Of a stretch of DNA of 64,000 nt, positions 54,740-63,798 are shown in pieces. Location of the stretch: contig NZ_FNRG01000006.1 of NCBI RefSeq assembly GCF_900107835.1, positions 1 through 64,000 of the forward strand. Reading direction: 5' to 3'. How positions within the stretch are numbered: the stretch's first letter is position 1; the number at the start of each line of letters is the position of its first letter. The translations under genes were made by a program, and so were the position numbers. Below the pieces are notes generated by a model. The model was not told the DNA's origin, did no database searches, and worked only from the letters and a program-made list of their open reading frames with translations. This DNA comes from Oribacterium sp. KHPX15 (GTDB taxonomy: Bacteria > Bacillota > Clostridia > Lachnospirales > Lachnospiraceae).

Positions 54740-56167
54740 TTATAGTTGTATCTCTTTTTTCTGCTCTTTGTCTTTTTGCTTTTCATCAATCTCCAGGAAT
54801 CTGTCGATGTCCTGTTTTGCAATCTGGTAGTCCATCATCTCCTTTCGAGTTTCCTTGTAGCTCTCATAGAGCTTTCTCTTTTCCTGAAGGATCTTTGCAT
54901 ATTCTTCTGACAGCTCCTTCACTTTAGGGAGCTTTTTGCCATCAAGTTTCTTGAATTCTTCCTTTGCAGCTTTATGGAGTAGTATTTCCTTTCGGTGAAG
55001 TTCTTCAAACTCTCTGCTATAGCCGGATTCCACAAAAGCTTTGTATACATCCTTTGTCTTTGCGTAGTTAATGATATGAGTCCTGAGATCTGATATCTCC
55101 TTAAGTCTGCTCTCCTTCTCTTTTATGGAATCTGAAAGTGTTCGGAATGTCTCAGCACTACATGATGCTTTTTTTGAAAGTTCCTCATAGTTACGTATCC
55201 CATGTTCCTGTAAAAACAGAAGTGCCTTGGAAACCTGCTTTATGTTAAAGACCTTAGCCCAGCGTTCATAACCCTTACCTTTTCCTTCCTGCATCTTTTT
55301 GTTGATGTCTATAAGAAGGTCAAAGCCACGGTCGGGAACCATAGATTTTCTCTTTGTGTGCTTCCTAAGGAATTCCTTTCTCTGCTCCTCGGGATCAAAT
55401 TCCATTTCTCCGGTGATACGTTTTCTGATTTCTTCATCAGTATAGCCTTTTCCAAGTGATGATAATCTGATATACCGCTTTTGTCCTTGTCCCCTGACGG
55501 CTGTGTGCTTTCCATTCTTTATTTCGTAGCCGGAGGCTTTTAAGCTATCAAGGAATTCCCGAAAATCCTTTGGCTCTTCATTTAAGATACTGTCGATTTT
55601 CTCCCTAAGAACTTTTCTGAAGGATTCTCTGTGATAAGGATTCCTGTTATCACGCTCAGAAGGTTTTCTGGGTTTTATTACAGACAATGCATGTTCGAGA
55701 CAAACGATGTCGCTGACTTTCTGAAGGACCAGAGCTATTAACCAGGAATCCTTGAACTTTCTGTCACAATCAAGATTTGTGGAATTGAAGATAATGTGAT
55801 TATGTATGTGTGCCCGATCGGTATGAGTCGCTACAATAAAAGCATGATTGCCTTTGGTGAATCTCATGGCTGTTTCGTAGCCGATGGCATTGGCCTCTTC
55901 AGGAGTGACCTCACCGGGTTTGAAGGACTGCCTGATCTGATAGGCGATGATATCTCCCTTTGGTTTCCTACCCGTGATTCTCAAGTATTCCTGCTTTGAC
56001 AGTAAGAACTCCTGGTCAACGGTTTCCTTGTCACAGGCATAGGAAGAAATGAGTTCTCCGTTTTCTGTCTTTTCACCGTTCTTGGCATAATCCGTTCTGT
56101 CCTTCAGGCACTGTGCTACAGATCTTCCTTTATTCTGATGCATCGCTATCAGTCTGGTGGCAGCCAT
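54740..56167 (-). CDS. Conjugative relaxase (MobP/VirD2-like)
   Basis: A 475-residue nicking enzyme that starts DNA transfer. The N-terminal part has AATRLIAMHQNKGRSVAQCL, where a Tyr-containing region and the three-His motif THTDRAHIHNHIIFNS (about 118) follow; the His triad binds the metal. The C-terminal half is helical with coiled coil. The family matches Tn1549-like elements. GAAGGTG precedes the ATG. It is downstream of mobC in one operon. Confidence 0.9.
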   Translation of the reverse strand: MAATRLIAMHQNKGRSVAQCLKDRTDYAKNGEKTENGELISSYACDKETVDQEFLLSKQEYLRITGRKPKGDIIAYQIRQSFKPGEVTPEEANAIGYETAMRFTKGNHAFIVATHTDRAHIHNHIIFNSTNLDCDRKFKDSWLIALVLQKVSDIVCLEHALSVIKPRKPSERDNRNPYHRESFRKVLREKIDSILNEEPKDFREFLDSLKASGYEIKNGKHTAVRGQGQKRYIRLSSLGKGYTDEEIRKRITGEMEFDPEEQRKEFLRKHTKRKSMVPDRGFDLLIDINKKMQEGKGKGYERWAKVFNIKQVSKALLFLQEHGIRNYEELSKKASCSAETFRTLSDSIKEKESRLKEISDLRTHIINYAKTKDVYKAFVESGYSREFEELHRKEILLHKAAKEEFKKLDGKKLPKVKELSEEYAKILQEKRKLYESYKETRKEMMDYQIAKQDIDRFLEIDEKQKDKEQKKEIQL

Positions 56168-56190
56168 GTGTGTGCACCTTCTTTCTTAAA

Positions 56191-56529
56191 TTACTCGTTT
56201 AGCTTGCTGAGCATTTCCAGTATCTTTCTCATTTCTACCCATAAGAGTTTTTGCTGTTGCTGCAAATCCCTTATGTCATCCACATAGACAGATCCGCATT
56301 CATTGGCCTTTCTTGCATATTGGTTCAGGTTATTAGCATTGATGCGAAGGAGCCGGATCATTTCCTTTACATCACTAAGGTCCATTTTGATAATGTAGCC
56401 GTTTAGAAGCATTTTCCTGTAGTAGGCGGATTCATTCTTGATTCCTGACTCTTCTATTCTTTTATGGATCTGTTCTGATTCTTCCGGGGTTACAAAGAAG
56501 TGGATCTGCATATCTCGTTTACTTTCCAT
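56191..56529 (-). CDS. mobC: MobC-like relaxosome protein
   Basis: A 112-residue protein: IHFFVTPEESEQIHKRIEES (ribbon-helix-helix-like start), then SAYYRKMLLNGYIIKMDLSD and LLRINANNLNQYARKANECG, the MobC pattern of proteins that help the relaxase open the origin. The ATG overlaps the stop of the ArdC-type gene (TGATG), so I start at 56529 rather than an upstream TTG at 56535. It is 23 nt from the relaxase. Confidence 0.87.
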   Translation of the reverse strand: MESKRDMQIHFFVTPEESEQIHKRIEESGIKNESAYYRKMLLNGYIIKMDLSDVKEMIRLLRINANNLNQYARKANECGSVYVDDIRDLQQQQKLLWVEMRKILEMLSKLNE

Positions 56530-58238
56530 CAGCAAAGACCTCTATCCCGGCAATGGCGCTCCTTATGTTTTTTTGGAGTATCCATATGTTCACTTTTCAG
56601 CTTTTCTCTGTTTTCCCTTATCTTCACCCTGACAGACTTCTGTTCCGTCTTGAGATCTTCCTCCATGTCTTTTTTTGATCCATTGTTAATGATGCCATCT
56701 ATTGTGTTGTAATCATCCTCAACCTGCATCTCCGCATTTTTCAATGGATTATCCTTGATCAAGTCTTTCCTTTGATCATCTTTTGTTTCAGTATTTTCTT
56801 TATTAACTGTAAGTTCCATCGTTTTCTCCTCGATCGCTGTGATCAATTCCGAAGCCGCCGTCCTTATGGTGTTCAGAGATTCTTTAAGCTCAGGCGTTTC
56901 TTTTCCCTTTGACCATCCGGCCACATAAGCGAAGCTGTAATCGGATGTGTCTATGCCGAAATGCTGACAAACGGTATAAGCAACGGATTCGGCTTCAACC
57001 TCTTTACTGGATCTCGATTGTCCGCCATCCTCTCTGTTCTTTTGTATTTCCATATTGTGGAGTTTGGCATGAGCCATTTCATGGATTGCTGTCTTGATAT
57101 TTTGTATCTCACTCATGCCTTCCTGAATAGCGATCCTGTTCTCTGCAGTCTGAAAATATCCTTTGGATTCACCTTTGATATCCTCGAAACCTATAGGAAC
57201 CGGGCTTACTTCTTTTATAGCCTCAAAGAGTTTTGCATATCCATCCACATTTCCTGTGAGTTCATCCACTCCGATAGTTGGTATCGGTTCTCCTTCAGTC
57301 TGAGATATGTCGAAGGTGCTCACAGGTTTAAATGCTGTGACATTGATCTGCACGGTTTCCTTTACGGGCTCTCCATCCTTATCGAGAATCGTTATTCCTT
57401 TTTCATCAAGCTTGTTCTGCTCTCTTTCTATCTTGTAAGGTGACGGAGCCAGGATACGGATTCCTTTCTCACCCTTCTTCACAAAGCGGCCCATCTGTTT
57501 CCAACCGGTGTAGGACTGGCAAAGTGTGGCATCGGGCTTCTGCATCATGATAAGAAGATTATTGTTAAGACTGTAGTGAGGAAACCTTGACATGGTATCA
57601 AGGAACTTCTGATACTTTTCACTTTGAAAGATCTCTGATACTCCTTTTTCAAGGCGGTCAGTTATCTCCTTCATTTCCTGTTTTCGGTCTTCGGCTGTTT
57701 TCTTTGAATCATACTTTGGTTTCTGTTCTGCCACTTCTGCTCCTTTCCACTCAAACTTATCAATATCCTTTTCAAATTCGGGTGCCGGTATATCCATCAT
57801 CTTTTTTTCGTGGAAGGAATAGTACTGGTCATCTGCTCCGACGATGATGTGATCAAGGATAGGAATGCCCATGATGTGACAGGCTTTCTGAAGCTGATCT
57901 GTGACTGCTACATCATCACTGCTTGGAGAAAGATCACCTGACGGGTGATTATGAAAGAGCAAAATGCAGGCAGCATTACTGAGAATACTCGATTTCAGAA
58001 TCTCCCTTGGGTGAGCTAACGAAGCGTTAAGAGTTCCCAGGCTTACAAAGTTTACATTAATCGGTTTCAGATCATTTTTAAGGTTGACTACTACAAGCGC
58101 TTCGCGGTCAAATTCTTTCAAGGTGTCATTCATGATACGTATTGCTGCCTGTGTGCTGTTCATGGGCTCCTTACTGATAAGGGGAGGCATCTTGACCATG
58201 CGAATCGCTACTTGGGGGACCCGGTATTTTTTATTCAT
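56529..58238 (-). CDS. RadC/JAB domain fused to ArdC-like anti-restriction domain
   Basis: A 569-residue protein. Residues 1-150 are a RadC-type JAB domain with the metalloprotease-like motif LLFHNHPSGDLSPSSDD near 98. Residues about 180-430 are ArdC-like: HYSLNNNLLIMMQKPDATL, TGWKQMGRFVKKGEKGIRIL and the zinc motif AIHEMAHAKLHN near 388. The last 100 residues are charged and disordered. ArdC proteins protect incoming DNA from restriction. The ATG at 58238 has AGGTGG upstream; a GTG at 58247 is possible. Such fusions are frequent in Firmicutes conjugative elements. Confidence 0.87.
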   Translation of the reverse strand: MNKKYRVPQVAIRMVKMPPLISKEPMNSTQAAIRIMNDTLKEFDREALVVVNLKNDLKPINVNFVSLGTLNASLAHPREILKSSILSNAACILLFHNHPSGDLSPSSDDVAVTDQLQKACHIMGIPILDHIIVGADDQYYSFHEKKMMDIPAPEFEKDIDKFEWKGAEVAEQKPKYDSKKTAEDRKQEMKEITDRLEKGVSEIFQSEKYQKFLDTMSRFPHYSLNNNLLIMMQKPDATLCQSYTGWKQMGRFVKKGEKGIRILAPSPYKIEREQNKLDEKGITILDKDGEPVKETVQINVTAFKPVSTFDISQTEGEPIPTIGVDELTGNVDGYAKLFEAIKEVSPVPIGFEDIKGESKGYFQTAENRIAIQEGMSEIQNIKTAIHEMAHAKLHNMEIQKNREDGGQSRSSKEVEAESVAYTVCQHFGIDTSDYSFAYVAGWSKGKETPELKESLNTIRTAASELITAIEEKTMELTVNKENTETKDDQRKDLIKDNPLKNAEMQVEDDYNTIDGIINNGSKKDMEEDLKTEQKSVRVKIRENREKLKSEHMDTPKKHKERHCRDRGLC

Positions 58239-58392
58239 TTGTTCCACCTACCGGTACTGTTAACACTGCGTTCTGGCCTTTAAGCTCTTTAAGCTTTGCG
58301 AGTATTGATTTCGGTGTGGAACCTTTTGCTTTCTTCTCTCCCATTTTCTTTAAAGCTTCCATGTAACCCTGGTATCTTGATTTTCTTCCCAT
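58231..58392 (-). CDS. Small conserved conjugation-module protein, unknown function
   Basis: A 53-residue basic protein (GRKSRYQGYMEALKKMGEKK at the start, KELKGQNAVLTVPVGG at the end). The ATG at 58392 with AAAGGG upstream is preferred to an ATG at 58428, which lies in the terminator hairpin. It overlaps the start of the RadC/ArdC gene. Confidence 0.6.
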   Translation of the reverse strand: MGRKSRYQGYMEALKKMGEKKAKGSTPKSILAKLKELKGQNAVLTVPVGGTNE

Positions 58393-58404
58393 AGTATTTA
58401 CCCT

Positions 58405-58441
58405 TTCTGTAATAAAAAGGAGCGGCATCTCTGTCGCTCCC
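58405..58441 (-). terminator. Hairpin-T-run between the DUF4366 gene and downstream genes
   Basis: On the minus strand GGAGCG pairs with CGCTCC around a 10-nt loop and is followed by TTTTTATT. It lies between the DUF4366 stop and the 53-residue gene, and could reduce transcription into the mobilization genes. Confidence 0.7.
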
Positions 58442-58466
58442 TTGGTGATGGTGTTCTATATTATTT

Positions 58467-59273
58467 TTACTGATTTATGGATTCACCGGAATCGTGAATG
58501 TCTTCATCCCTTGCATTCATATCCCCGGTATCATCATCTTTATTCATGCTTTCGAGGTAATCCTCTTCATCATTCTCCTGATAGTCGATATCCGGATCCT
58601 GAGCGGGCTTCTTTATCTTCTTACCCATGGTTTTTTTGTAGAAATAGAATCCGATGCCTCCGGAAACTGTCAGGAAGAGTAATATGAACCATAAGGTGCT
58701 CGGTATGCCCTGCTTTTGTTTTGGTTTCTCTTCCTTAGAATTTTTCGGCTCCGGATTTTTCTCTACTGGCTCAATTTCTGACTGAGTTGAGATCTTTTCT
58801 TCCAGTGATTCCTTATAAGCTTTCTGTTCGTCTTCATCCATAAGTGCCAGAAGGTCTGCTTCATCAACAAGGTTGAGGAAATGTACGGTCTCATTGCCAT
58901 CATCGTCCCTGTCGATGATGAGATAAAAGTAGTTGCCGCTCTTCGTGGTGACAGTGATGAACTGTTTTCCTGCTTTATCAGGACTTCCGTAATCATCAAC
59001 GAGATTCATGTTGCCGTCCGGTGTAAGCGGCCCCATGGCTTCCTCTGTTTCTGCCGGAGTTTCTTCGATGGTTTCCGGCTCTTTTCCCTGACATTTCTCA
59101 TGATCTTTTTTACAAACCGGGCAGTTTCCGTTAATCGACTCAACTTTACATTTATCTTTGCATGTACACTCAGCTTCGATGCCGGTGTTGGCAAGTACTG
59201 TCATGGTCGGTGCTGAAAGTATGCTGCTTACAGTTATGATCACCGTGGCCAGAATAGTCTTAATATGTTTCAT
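58467..59273 (-). CDS. DUF4366 conjugation protein, exported, single membrane helix
   Basis: A 268-residue protein. A signal peptide (HIKTILATVIITVSSILSAP) is followed by a Cys-rich stretch (CTCKDKCKVE, then CPVCKKDHEKC). The DUF4366 core has FITVTTKSGNYFYLIIDRDD and VHFLNLVDEADLLALM. A transmembrane helix near 190-210 (LWFILLFLTVSGGIGFYFYK) precedes an acidic cytoplasmic tail. The family is found in Tn1549-like conjugation modules. It overlaps the DUF4315 gene by 14 nt. Confidence 0.88.
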   Translation of the reverse strand: MKHIKTILATVIITVSSILSAPTMTVLANTGIEAECTCKDKCKVESINGNCPVCKKDHEKCQGKEPETIEETPAETEEAMGPLTPDGNMNLVDDYGSPDKAGKQFITVTTKSGNYFYLIIDRDDDGNETVHFLNLVDEADLLALMDEDEQKAYKESLEEKISTQSEIEPVEKNPEPKNSKEEKPKQKQGIPSTLWFILLFLTVSGGIGFYFYKKTMGKKIKKPAQDPDIDYQENDEEDYLESMNKDDDTGDMNARDEDIHDSGESINQ

Positions 59274-59658
59274 CTGTCTTTCCCTCCTCTTCTTCCAGAA
59301 GCTTCATAAGCTCAAGATCCTCATCTGACATTTCCTCTGTTGATTCTTTAGATTCTGTCGTTTCCGAGTTTTCTTTGTCTTTTGAGTTTTCTTTATCTAC
59401 TGAGTTTTCAGTACTATCAGTGCTGTTCTCGTCTGATGTGTCAAATGGTAAAGGTCCAAGCTGTCCGGACTTTACAAGAGCAAGGACACTTGCAAGCTGT
59501 TCAGGTGTCATATTAAGTGCCTCGACATCCGAAAGGATCTGCGTTGCCTCCTCTTCCTTAAGCTTGTCCCTGTCTTCTTTAAGTCTTCTCTCAGCATCTG
59601 CAAGACGCTTTTCTGAGCGTTTTACAATGTTTCGTAATTTAACAAGTTTTTCGTACAT
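59260..59658 (-). CDS. DUF4315 conjugation protein
   Basis: A 132-residue protein. Residues 1-40 form a coiled coil (KRLADAERRLKEDRDKLKEE), followed by ILSDVEALNMTPEQLASVLA. This is the typical DUF4315 layout. The C-terminal half is a low-complexity Ser/Thr/Glu/Asp region. It overlaps DUF4366, and the pair follows the NlpC/P60 gene after a terminator. Confidence 0.85.
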   Translation of the reverse strand: MYEKLVKLRNIVKRSEKRLADAERRLKEDRDKLKEEEATQILSDVEALNMTPEQLASVLALVKSGQLGPLPFDTSDENSTDSTENSVDKENSKDKENSETTESKESTEEMSDEDLELMKLLEEEEGKTDETY

Positions 59659-59679
59659 GTTTCCTCCTTCTTTACATGG

Positions 59680-59707
59680 AAAAAGCCGCCTGTTGACTCA
59701 GACGGCC
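59680..59707 (-). terminator. Rho-independent terminator after the NlpC/P60 gene
   Basis: GCCGTCTG pairs with CAGGCGGC over a 6-nt loop, followed by five Ts on the minus strand. It is placed between the NlpC/P60 stop and the DUF4315 start, so the latter may be read-through or have its own promoter. Confidence 0.82.
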
Positions 59708-59729
59708 TTATGGTTTGAGAAATTTTCGA

Positions 59730-61361
59730 TTATGGTAATCTGCCAAATGTGTAAAAGTGCTGTTGCCAGTAGTTTGTATTTATGGATGCGTACTGTATGG
59801 GCTTACCGCAATGAATCATCATGCCATCACCCACATAGATTCCGACATGACTTGCACCGCTCGTATTGTAGGTCCCCTGGAAGAATATCAGGTCTCCGGG
59901 CTTTGCATTGGCCTTTGAGATTCTGGTGCAGTGGCCAAGGAGTCCATTAGCTGTCTCTCTTCCGACATTCCATCCGTTTCCACAATGATTTATCACCCAG
60001 CTTACAAATCCTGAACAGTCAAAGCTTGTCTGAGGGTTTGAACCTCCCCAGACGTATGGGTAGCCAAGATACTTCTCAGCCTCACGGATCATATTGGCAA
60101 ATCTCGTATCTGTAAGAGCCTCGGGAGCAACGTCATAACCTTCCACATCTACCGGAGTAACGGCGGAATAGATGTCACTTGCAAAGAGGTTTCCTTTATT
60201 ACCGCTTGTTTCCAGGAGAAGCTCATACCGGCTCATCTGATCATCATTCAGGCCAAGTTCCCGGATAACTGCCGGAATTGTATTGTTTTTGAGCTTTACC
60301 TTAAGAATGTAATAATCATACTCTTCTTCATATTCGTCTCCGTCATCATCCGTATAGGTCCTTGTCCTTGTCTCAATGATGGATTCGATTGTAAGAACGT
60401 ACTGTTTATCAAAGATCTCATTAAGCTTTGCCCGAACCTCTACTTCTGTATAGTCCTCATAAAGGACCGTGAGAAGTGCTGCTATCTCATAAGGATTATG
60501 ATTTATCTCCGAAAGCTCATAACGGTACTCGTCGTAATCAGGGTACTCGGACTCAATGTTATCGATCCGCTGCTGTAATGCTTCTTCCTTTCCTTTGTAG
60601 TTGTTTTCAACTGTAAGGATCTCATTATCGTCAGCCGTAAATGATGTCTCAATTGAGGCGTTTCCAAGTGAACCCATAAACATTCCAGTGCTTGATGAGA
60701 AACAGGTAATGATGATCACAATCAGTAAGATGATGAATATTGTGATGAGTACCTCCGGATGCTCTTCCAGGAATTCGGCAATGTTTTCGGCAAGCTTTCC
60801 GGCCAGGTCCTCAGCATTGTCAACAAAACGTTTCGACATATTGCCGATGTGGTTTGCAGCTTCTTTCTGAGCCTCCTTCACAGCATTCTTCTGGATTTCC
60901 TTCTTCATGAGGTTTTTCTGAATTACTTTATCGGACTTGCTGACATCTCCCTTAGGATCACTTAGATTCAGGTTTGCATCCCTGGCATTTCTGCCAAGCT
61001 TTCCTCCCATGCCGGAGTATGCAGTGTTATCACGGTCAACGGATGGTCCGGAATCCTCGGTTTTAAGCTTAAAGGAGTACCTTTTATGTCTTAGTGCATC
61101 AGATGTCTCTCCTGCGGCATATATGGAGTCATTCAAAGCCTTAGTGCCCACATTCTCATCTTCATTTGCATTATCGATAGATTTGTGGGCTGCAGCCTTT
61201 GCCTCCATATCATGCCGGGTTACATTCTGACGGTCTCTCTGGAGCTTTTTAAACATCAGCTTTTCTGCATCTGTCGTCGGGGCCGTTCTCCTTCCGTCAC
61301 GGAACTTTTTACCCATGGCATTCCTTGCCGTGGTCTCATTCTTTAATCTTTGCTGTTTCAT
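59730..61361 (-). CDS. NlpC/P60 cell-wall hydrolase of the conjugation module
   Basis: A 543-residue protein. A basic N-terminal region (about 1-190) is followed by one transmembrane helix (VLITIFIILLIVIIITCFSS, about 205-225). A middle region follows (about 260-390). The C-terminal NlpC/P60 domain (about 415-543) contains the catalytic Cys in SFDCSGFVSWV, the His in SHVGIYVGDGMMIHCG, and YPYVWGGSNP. It opens the peptidoglycan for the transfer machine. The gene overlaps the end of virB4 by 26 nt. Confidence 0.9.
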   Translation of the reverse strand: MKQQRLKNETTARNAMGKKFRDGRRTAPTTDAEKLMFKKLQRDRQNVTRHDMEAKAAAHKSIDNANEDENVGTKALNDSIYAAGETSDALRHKRYSFKLKTEDSGPSVDRDNTAYSGMGGKLGRNARDANLNLSDPKGDVSKSDKVIQKNLMKKEIQKNAVKEAQKEAANHIGNMSKRFVDNAEDLAGKLAENIAEFLEEHPEVLITIFIILLIVIIITCFSSSTGMFMGSLGNASIETSFTADDNEILTVENNYKGKEEALQQRIDNIESEYPDYDEYRYELSEINHNPYEIAALLTVLYEDYTEVEVRAKLNEIFDKQYVLTIESIIETRTRTYTDDDGDEYEEEYDYYILKVKLKNNTIPAVIRELGLNDDQMSRYELLLETSGNKGNLFASDIYSAVTPVDVEGYDVAPEALTDTRFANMIREAEKYLGYPYVWGGSNPQTSFDCSGFVSWVINHCGNGWNVGRETANGLLGHCTRISKANAKPGDLIFFQGTYNTSGASHVGIYVGDGMMIHCGKPIQYASINTNYWQQHFYTFGRLP

Positions 61362-63798
61362 GGATTTCTGATAATTTCGATGTCATGATGTTATAGAGTT
61401 CGATGTCCTTCGGGAATCTGTCTACGAAAGGCAGGATGACATTGCCAAAGAAAAGCAGCCCTTCACCTTCTCCGGAATGAGTTACATAGGATAGCTGATG
61501 AGGGCTGATATTAAGCTGCTTTGCAAGGATGGATCTGTCACCTACTGCCTGGTTCATCATAAGAATGAAATCAGAATTCTCGAAAATGTTCTCAACTTCC
61601 TTTGAGGCCAGGAGGTCCTTGATGTTCTGGGTGATTCCTGTAGGGATACCGCCCCATTTTCTGAAACGCTTCCAGATCTCAACCGTATAGGCTGCTGTCT
61701 GCTCTTCTCTTAAGAGCAGGTGCATCTCATCCATGTAGTATCTCGTGGACTTTCCCTGGCTTCTGTTTTCAGTAACTCGTCCCCAGACCTGATCCTGAAC
61801 CACAAGCATCCCGATCTTCTTAAGCTGTTTTCCGAGATCTTTAATGTCATAGCAGACTAATCGATTAGTGATATCCACATTGGTCCTGTGATTAAACACA
61901 TTGAGGGATCCTGTGACATAGATTTCAAGTGCGGTTGCAACTGTCTTGGCCTCAGGCTCTTCCTGCTCAAGTAAGGCATTATAAAGGTCCTCAAGTATAG
62001 GCATGTTGTCCTTTCTGGGATTTTCGAAGTATTTCTGGTAAATCTTATGGATGCATCGGTCAATGACGGTCTTCTCTACAGGCTTCAGGCCCTCTTTGCC
62101 ACCAACAATTAGTTCGCAGAGGGAAAGGATGAAATCGGCCTTAAGTGCTATGGGGTTATCGTCATCGGAATAGTTCATGTTGATGTCCATGGGATTGATA
62201 TAATGCTCAGATGTAGGACTAATCTTTATGATCTGTCCCTGAAGCTTCTTAACAAGCGGTGAATACTCTGACTCAGGATCTGAAATGATCACATCATCAT
62301 CTGTCACGAGGAAGGCATTGGCGATCTCTCTTTTGGCCGCAAAGGATTTACCGGAACCGGGAGTACCGAGGATCAGGCCGTTAGGGTTCTTAAGCTGCTT
62401 TCTGTCAACCATAATGAGGTTATTGGAAAGCGCATTTAATCCGTAATACAGTGATTCATTACCTGACTGGAACAGCTCCTGTGTGGTGAAGGGAATGAAT
62501 ATGGCTGTGCTGCTTGTGGTCATGCCTCGCTGGATTTCGATCTCGTTATAGGCAAGTGGCAGTGTGCTCATGAGGCCCTGCTCCTGCTGAAAATCAAGGC
62601 GGATAAGATTACAGTTATGCTTCTGTGCAATGCTTGCAGCCTGGAAGACATTGGTCTCAAGTTCCTGCTGTGTACGGCCGGTGTTCATCACAAGAAATGT
62701 GAGAAGGAACATTCTCTCATTCTGGCTCTGAAGCTCCTTAAGAAGTGCTTTTGCATCCTTTCCGTATGTCACAAGGTCTGATGGGATGATCTCCATGTCA
62801 TAACCGGCTCTTACTGCCTTCTTCTGCTCGTCGATCTTGCTTCGGTCAAGCTCAGTGATGGTATGCTTTACTGTCTTAATGGCTTCGTTCTGATCCACCG
62901 ACTGTATGTGCATGGTTACGATCTGACTTGATTCCATACCGAGGAAATCTGCAAGCATTCTGTCGCTTACGTCAGAGGCATCGATTGAAAGAAAGCTCAT
63001 GGCACAGTAAAGGTCCCCAATCTGGAATACTCTTCCGTTCTTGAAGTAAAGGCTGCTTGGTGCGATGAAGTCCTTTACATTGAGTCCTGATCCGGTGAGC
63101 CAGCTCCAGTCGAAATGGAACTTCGCATCATCGCCCATATGGAACTGTGAATGCATGAGTTCAAGGCGTTCAGTACCGTTAAGAGTCTGTGCCCGGACTC
63201 CGAGTCTCTTGAAGTTATTGAGAAGGTCTGTTTCGATGTGTATGAGCCTCGGTTTTGCTACCTTCATGGATTCTGCATGAATTCCGAAGGTAAGGTACTT
63301 TGTCTTAGTTAGGCCATTGTTTCCGGCTTCCATCTGGTGCCTGAGCATTCCTGTGTACTCATCCCTTATGTTGTTGAAGCCGTCACCTTTATGAGGGATT
63401 GCGATACTCTTCTCGAACTTCTCAGGATCCGTTGCCATGTTCATGAAGCTAAGTTCAAAGTGGACCGAGCTGTCAAAGAAGTTAAGGAAGGAGCACCATT
63501 CCTCAAATATCTCTGTCTGATCTTCCTGCTGTGCAAGCTGATAGTTGATGTCCTGGAACTGAATGGTCTTTGTATAGTAGTCAGACCCTACACGACATAT
63601 GCCATCCTGGAACATTCTGTCAAAGGGGATGCTCTCCTGTGTCGTTCTTGGGATGTCGTCTGTATTTTGGGCCTTCTTTATGATCTCCCGGACTTTTTTC
63701 TTATCCTCCGGACTAATATACTCCGGTATATGAAAGCTTCTTGCTTCTTCTTTATGAAATATCCGCCGGCGAAGAAACTCTATGATATTTCCGAACAA
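61336..63798 (-). CDS. VirB4-like conjugation ATPase
   Basis: An 820-residue ATPase powering the type IV secretion channel. It has Walker A ILGTPGSGKSFAAKREI near 479, Walker B near 690 (RYYMDEMHLLL) and the helical C-terminal stretch (SDFILMMNQAVGDRSILAKQ). The N-terminal part (about 60-250) is the usual VirB4 N-domain. Length is typical of Tn1549-like VirB4. It overlaps the prgI gene by 47 nt; the start could also be a little further in. Confidence 0.92.
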   Translation of the reverse strand: MFGNIIEFLRRRIFHKEEARSFHIPEYISPEDKKKVREIIKKAQNTDDIPRTTQESIPFDRMFQDGICRVGSDYYTKTIQFQDINYQLAQQEDQTEIFEEWCSFLNFFDSSVHFELSFMNMATDPEKFEKSIAIPHKGDGFNNIRDEYTGMLRHQMEAGNNGLTKTKYLTFGIHAESMKVAKPRLIHIETDLLNNFKRLGVRAQTLNGTERLELMHSQFHMGDDAKFHFDWSWLTGSGLNVKDFIAPSSLYFKNGRVFQIGDLYCAMSFLSIDASDVSDRMLADFLGMESSQIVTMHIQSVDQNEAIKTVKHTITELDRSKIDEQKKAVRAGYDMEIIPSDLVTYGKDAKALLKELQSQNERMFLLTFLVMNTGRTQQELETNVFQAASIAQKHNCNLIRLDFQQEQGLMSTLPLAYNEIEIQRGMTTSSTAIFIPFTTQELFQSGNESLYYGLNALSNNLIMVDRKQLKNPNGLILGTPGSGKSFAAKREIANAFLVTDDDVIISDPESEYSPLVKKLQGQIIKISPTSEHYINPMDINMNYSDDDNPIALKADFILSLCELIVGGKEGLKPVEKTVIDRCIHKIYQKYFENPRKDNMPILEDLYNALLEQEEPEAKTVATALEIYVTGSLNVFNHRTNVDITNRLVCYDIKDLGKQLKKIGMLVVQDQVWGRVTENRSQGKSTRYYMDEMHLLLREEQTAAYTVEIWKRFRKWGGIPTGITQNIKDLLASKEVENIFENSDFILMMNQAVGDRSILAKQLNISPHQLSYVTHSGEGEGLLFFGNVILPFVDRFPKDIELYNIMTSKLSEIHETAKIKE

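Noticed and set aside
59375-59950. 191-codon plus-strand ORF
   Set aside because: Antisense to the DUF4315 and NlpC/P60 genes and crosses the terminator between them; the Ser-rich start mirrors the DUF4315 low-complexity tail.
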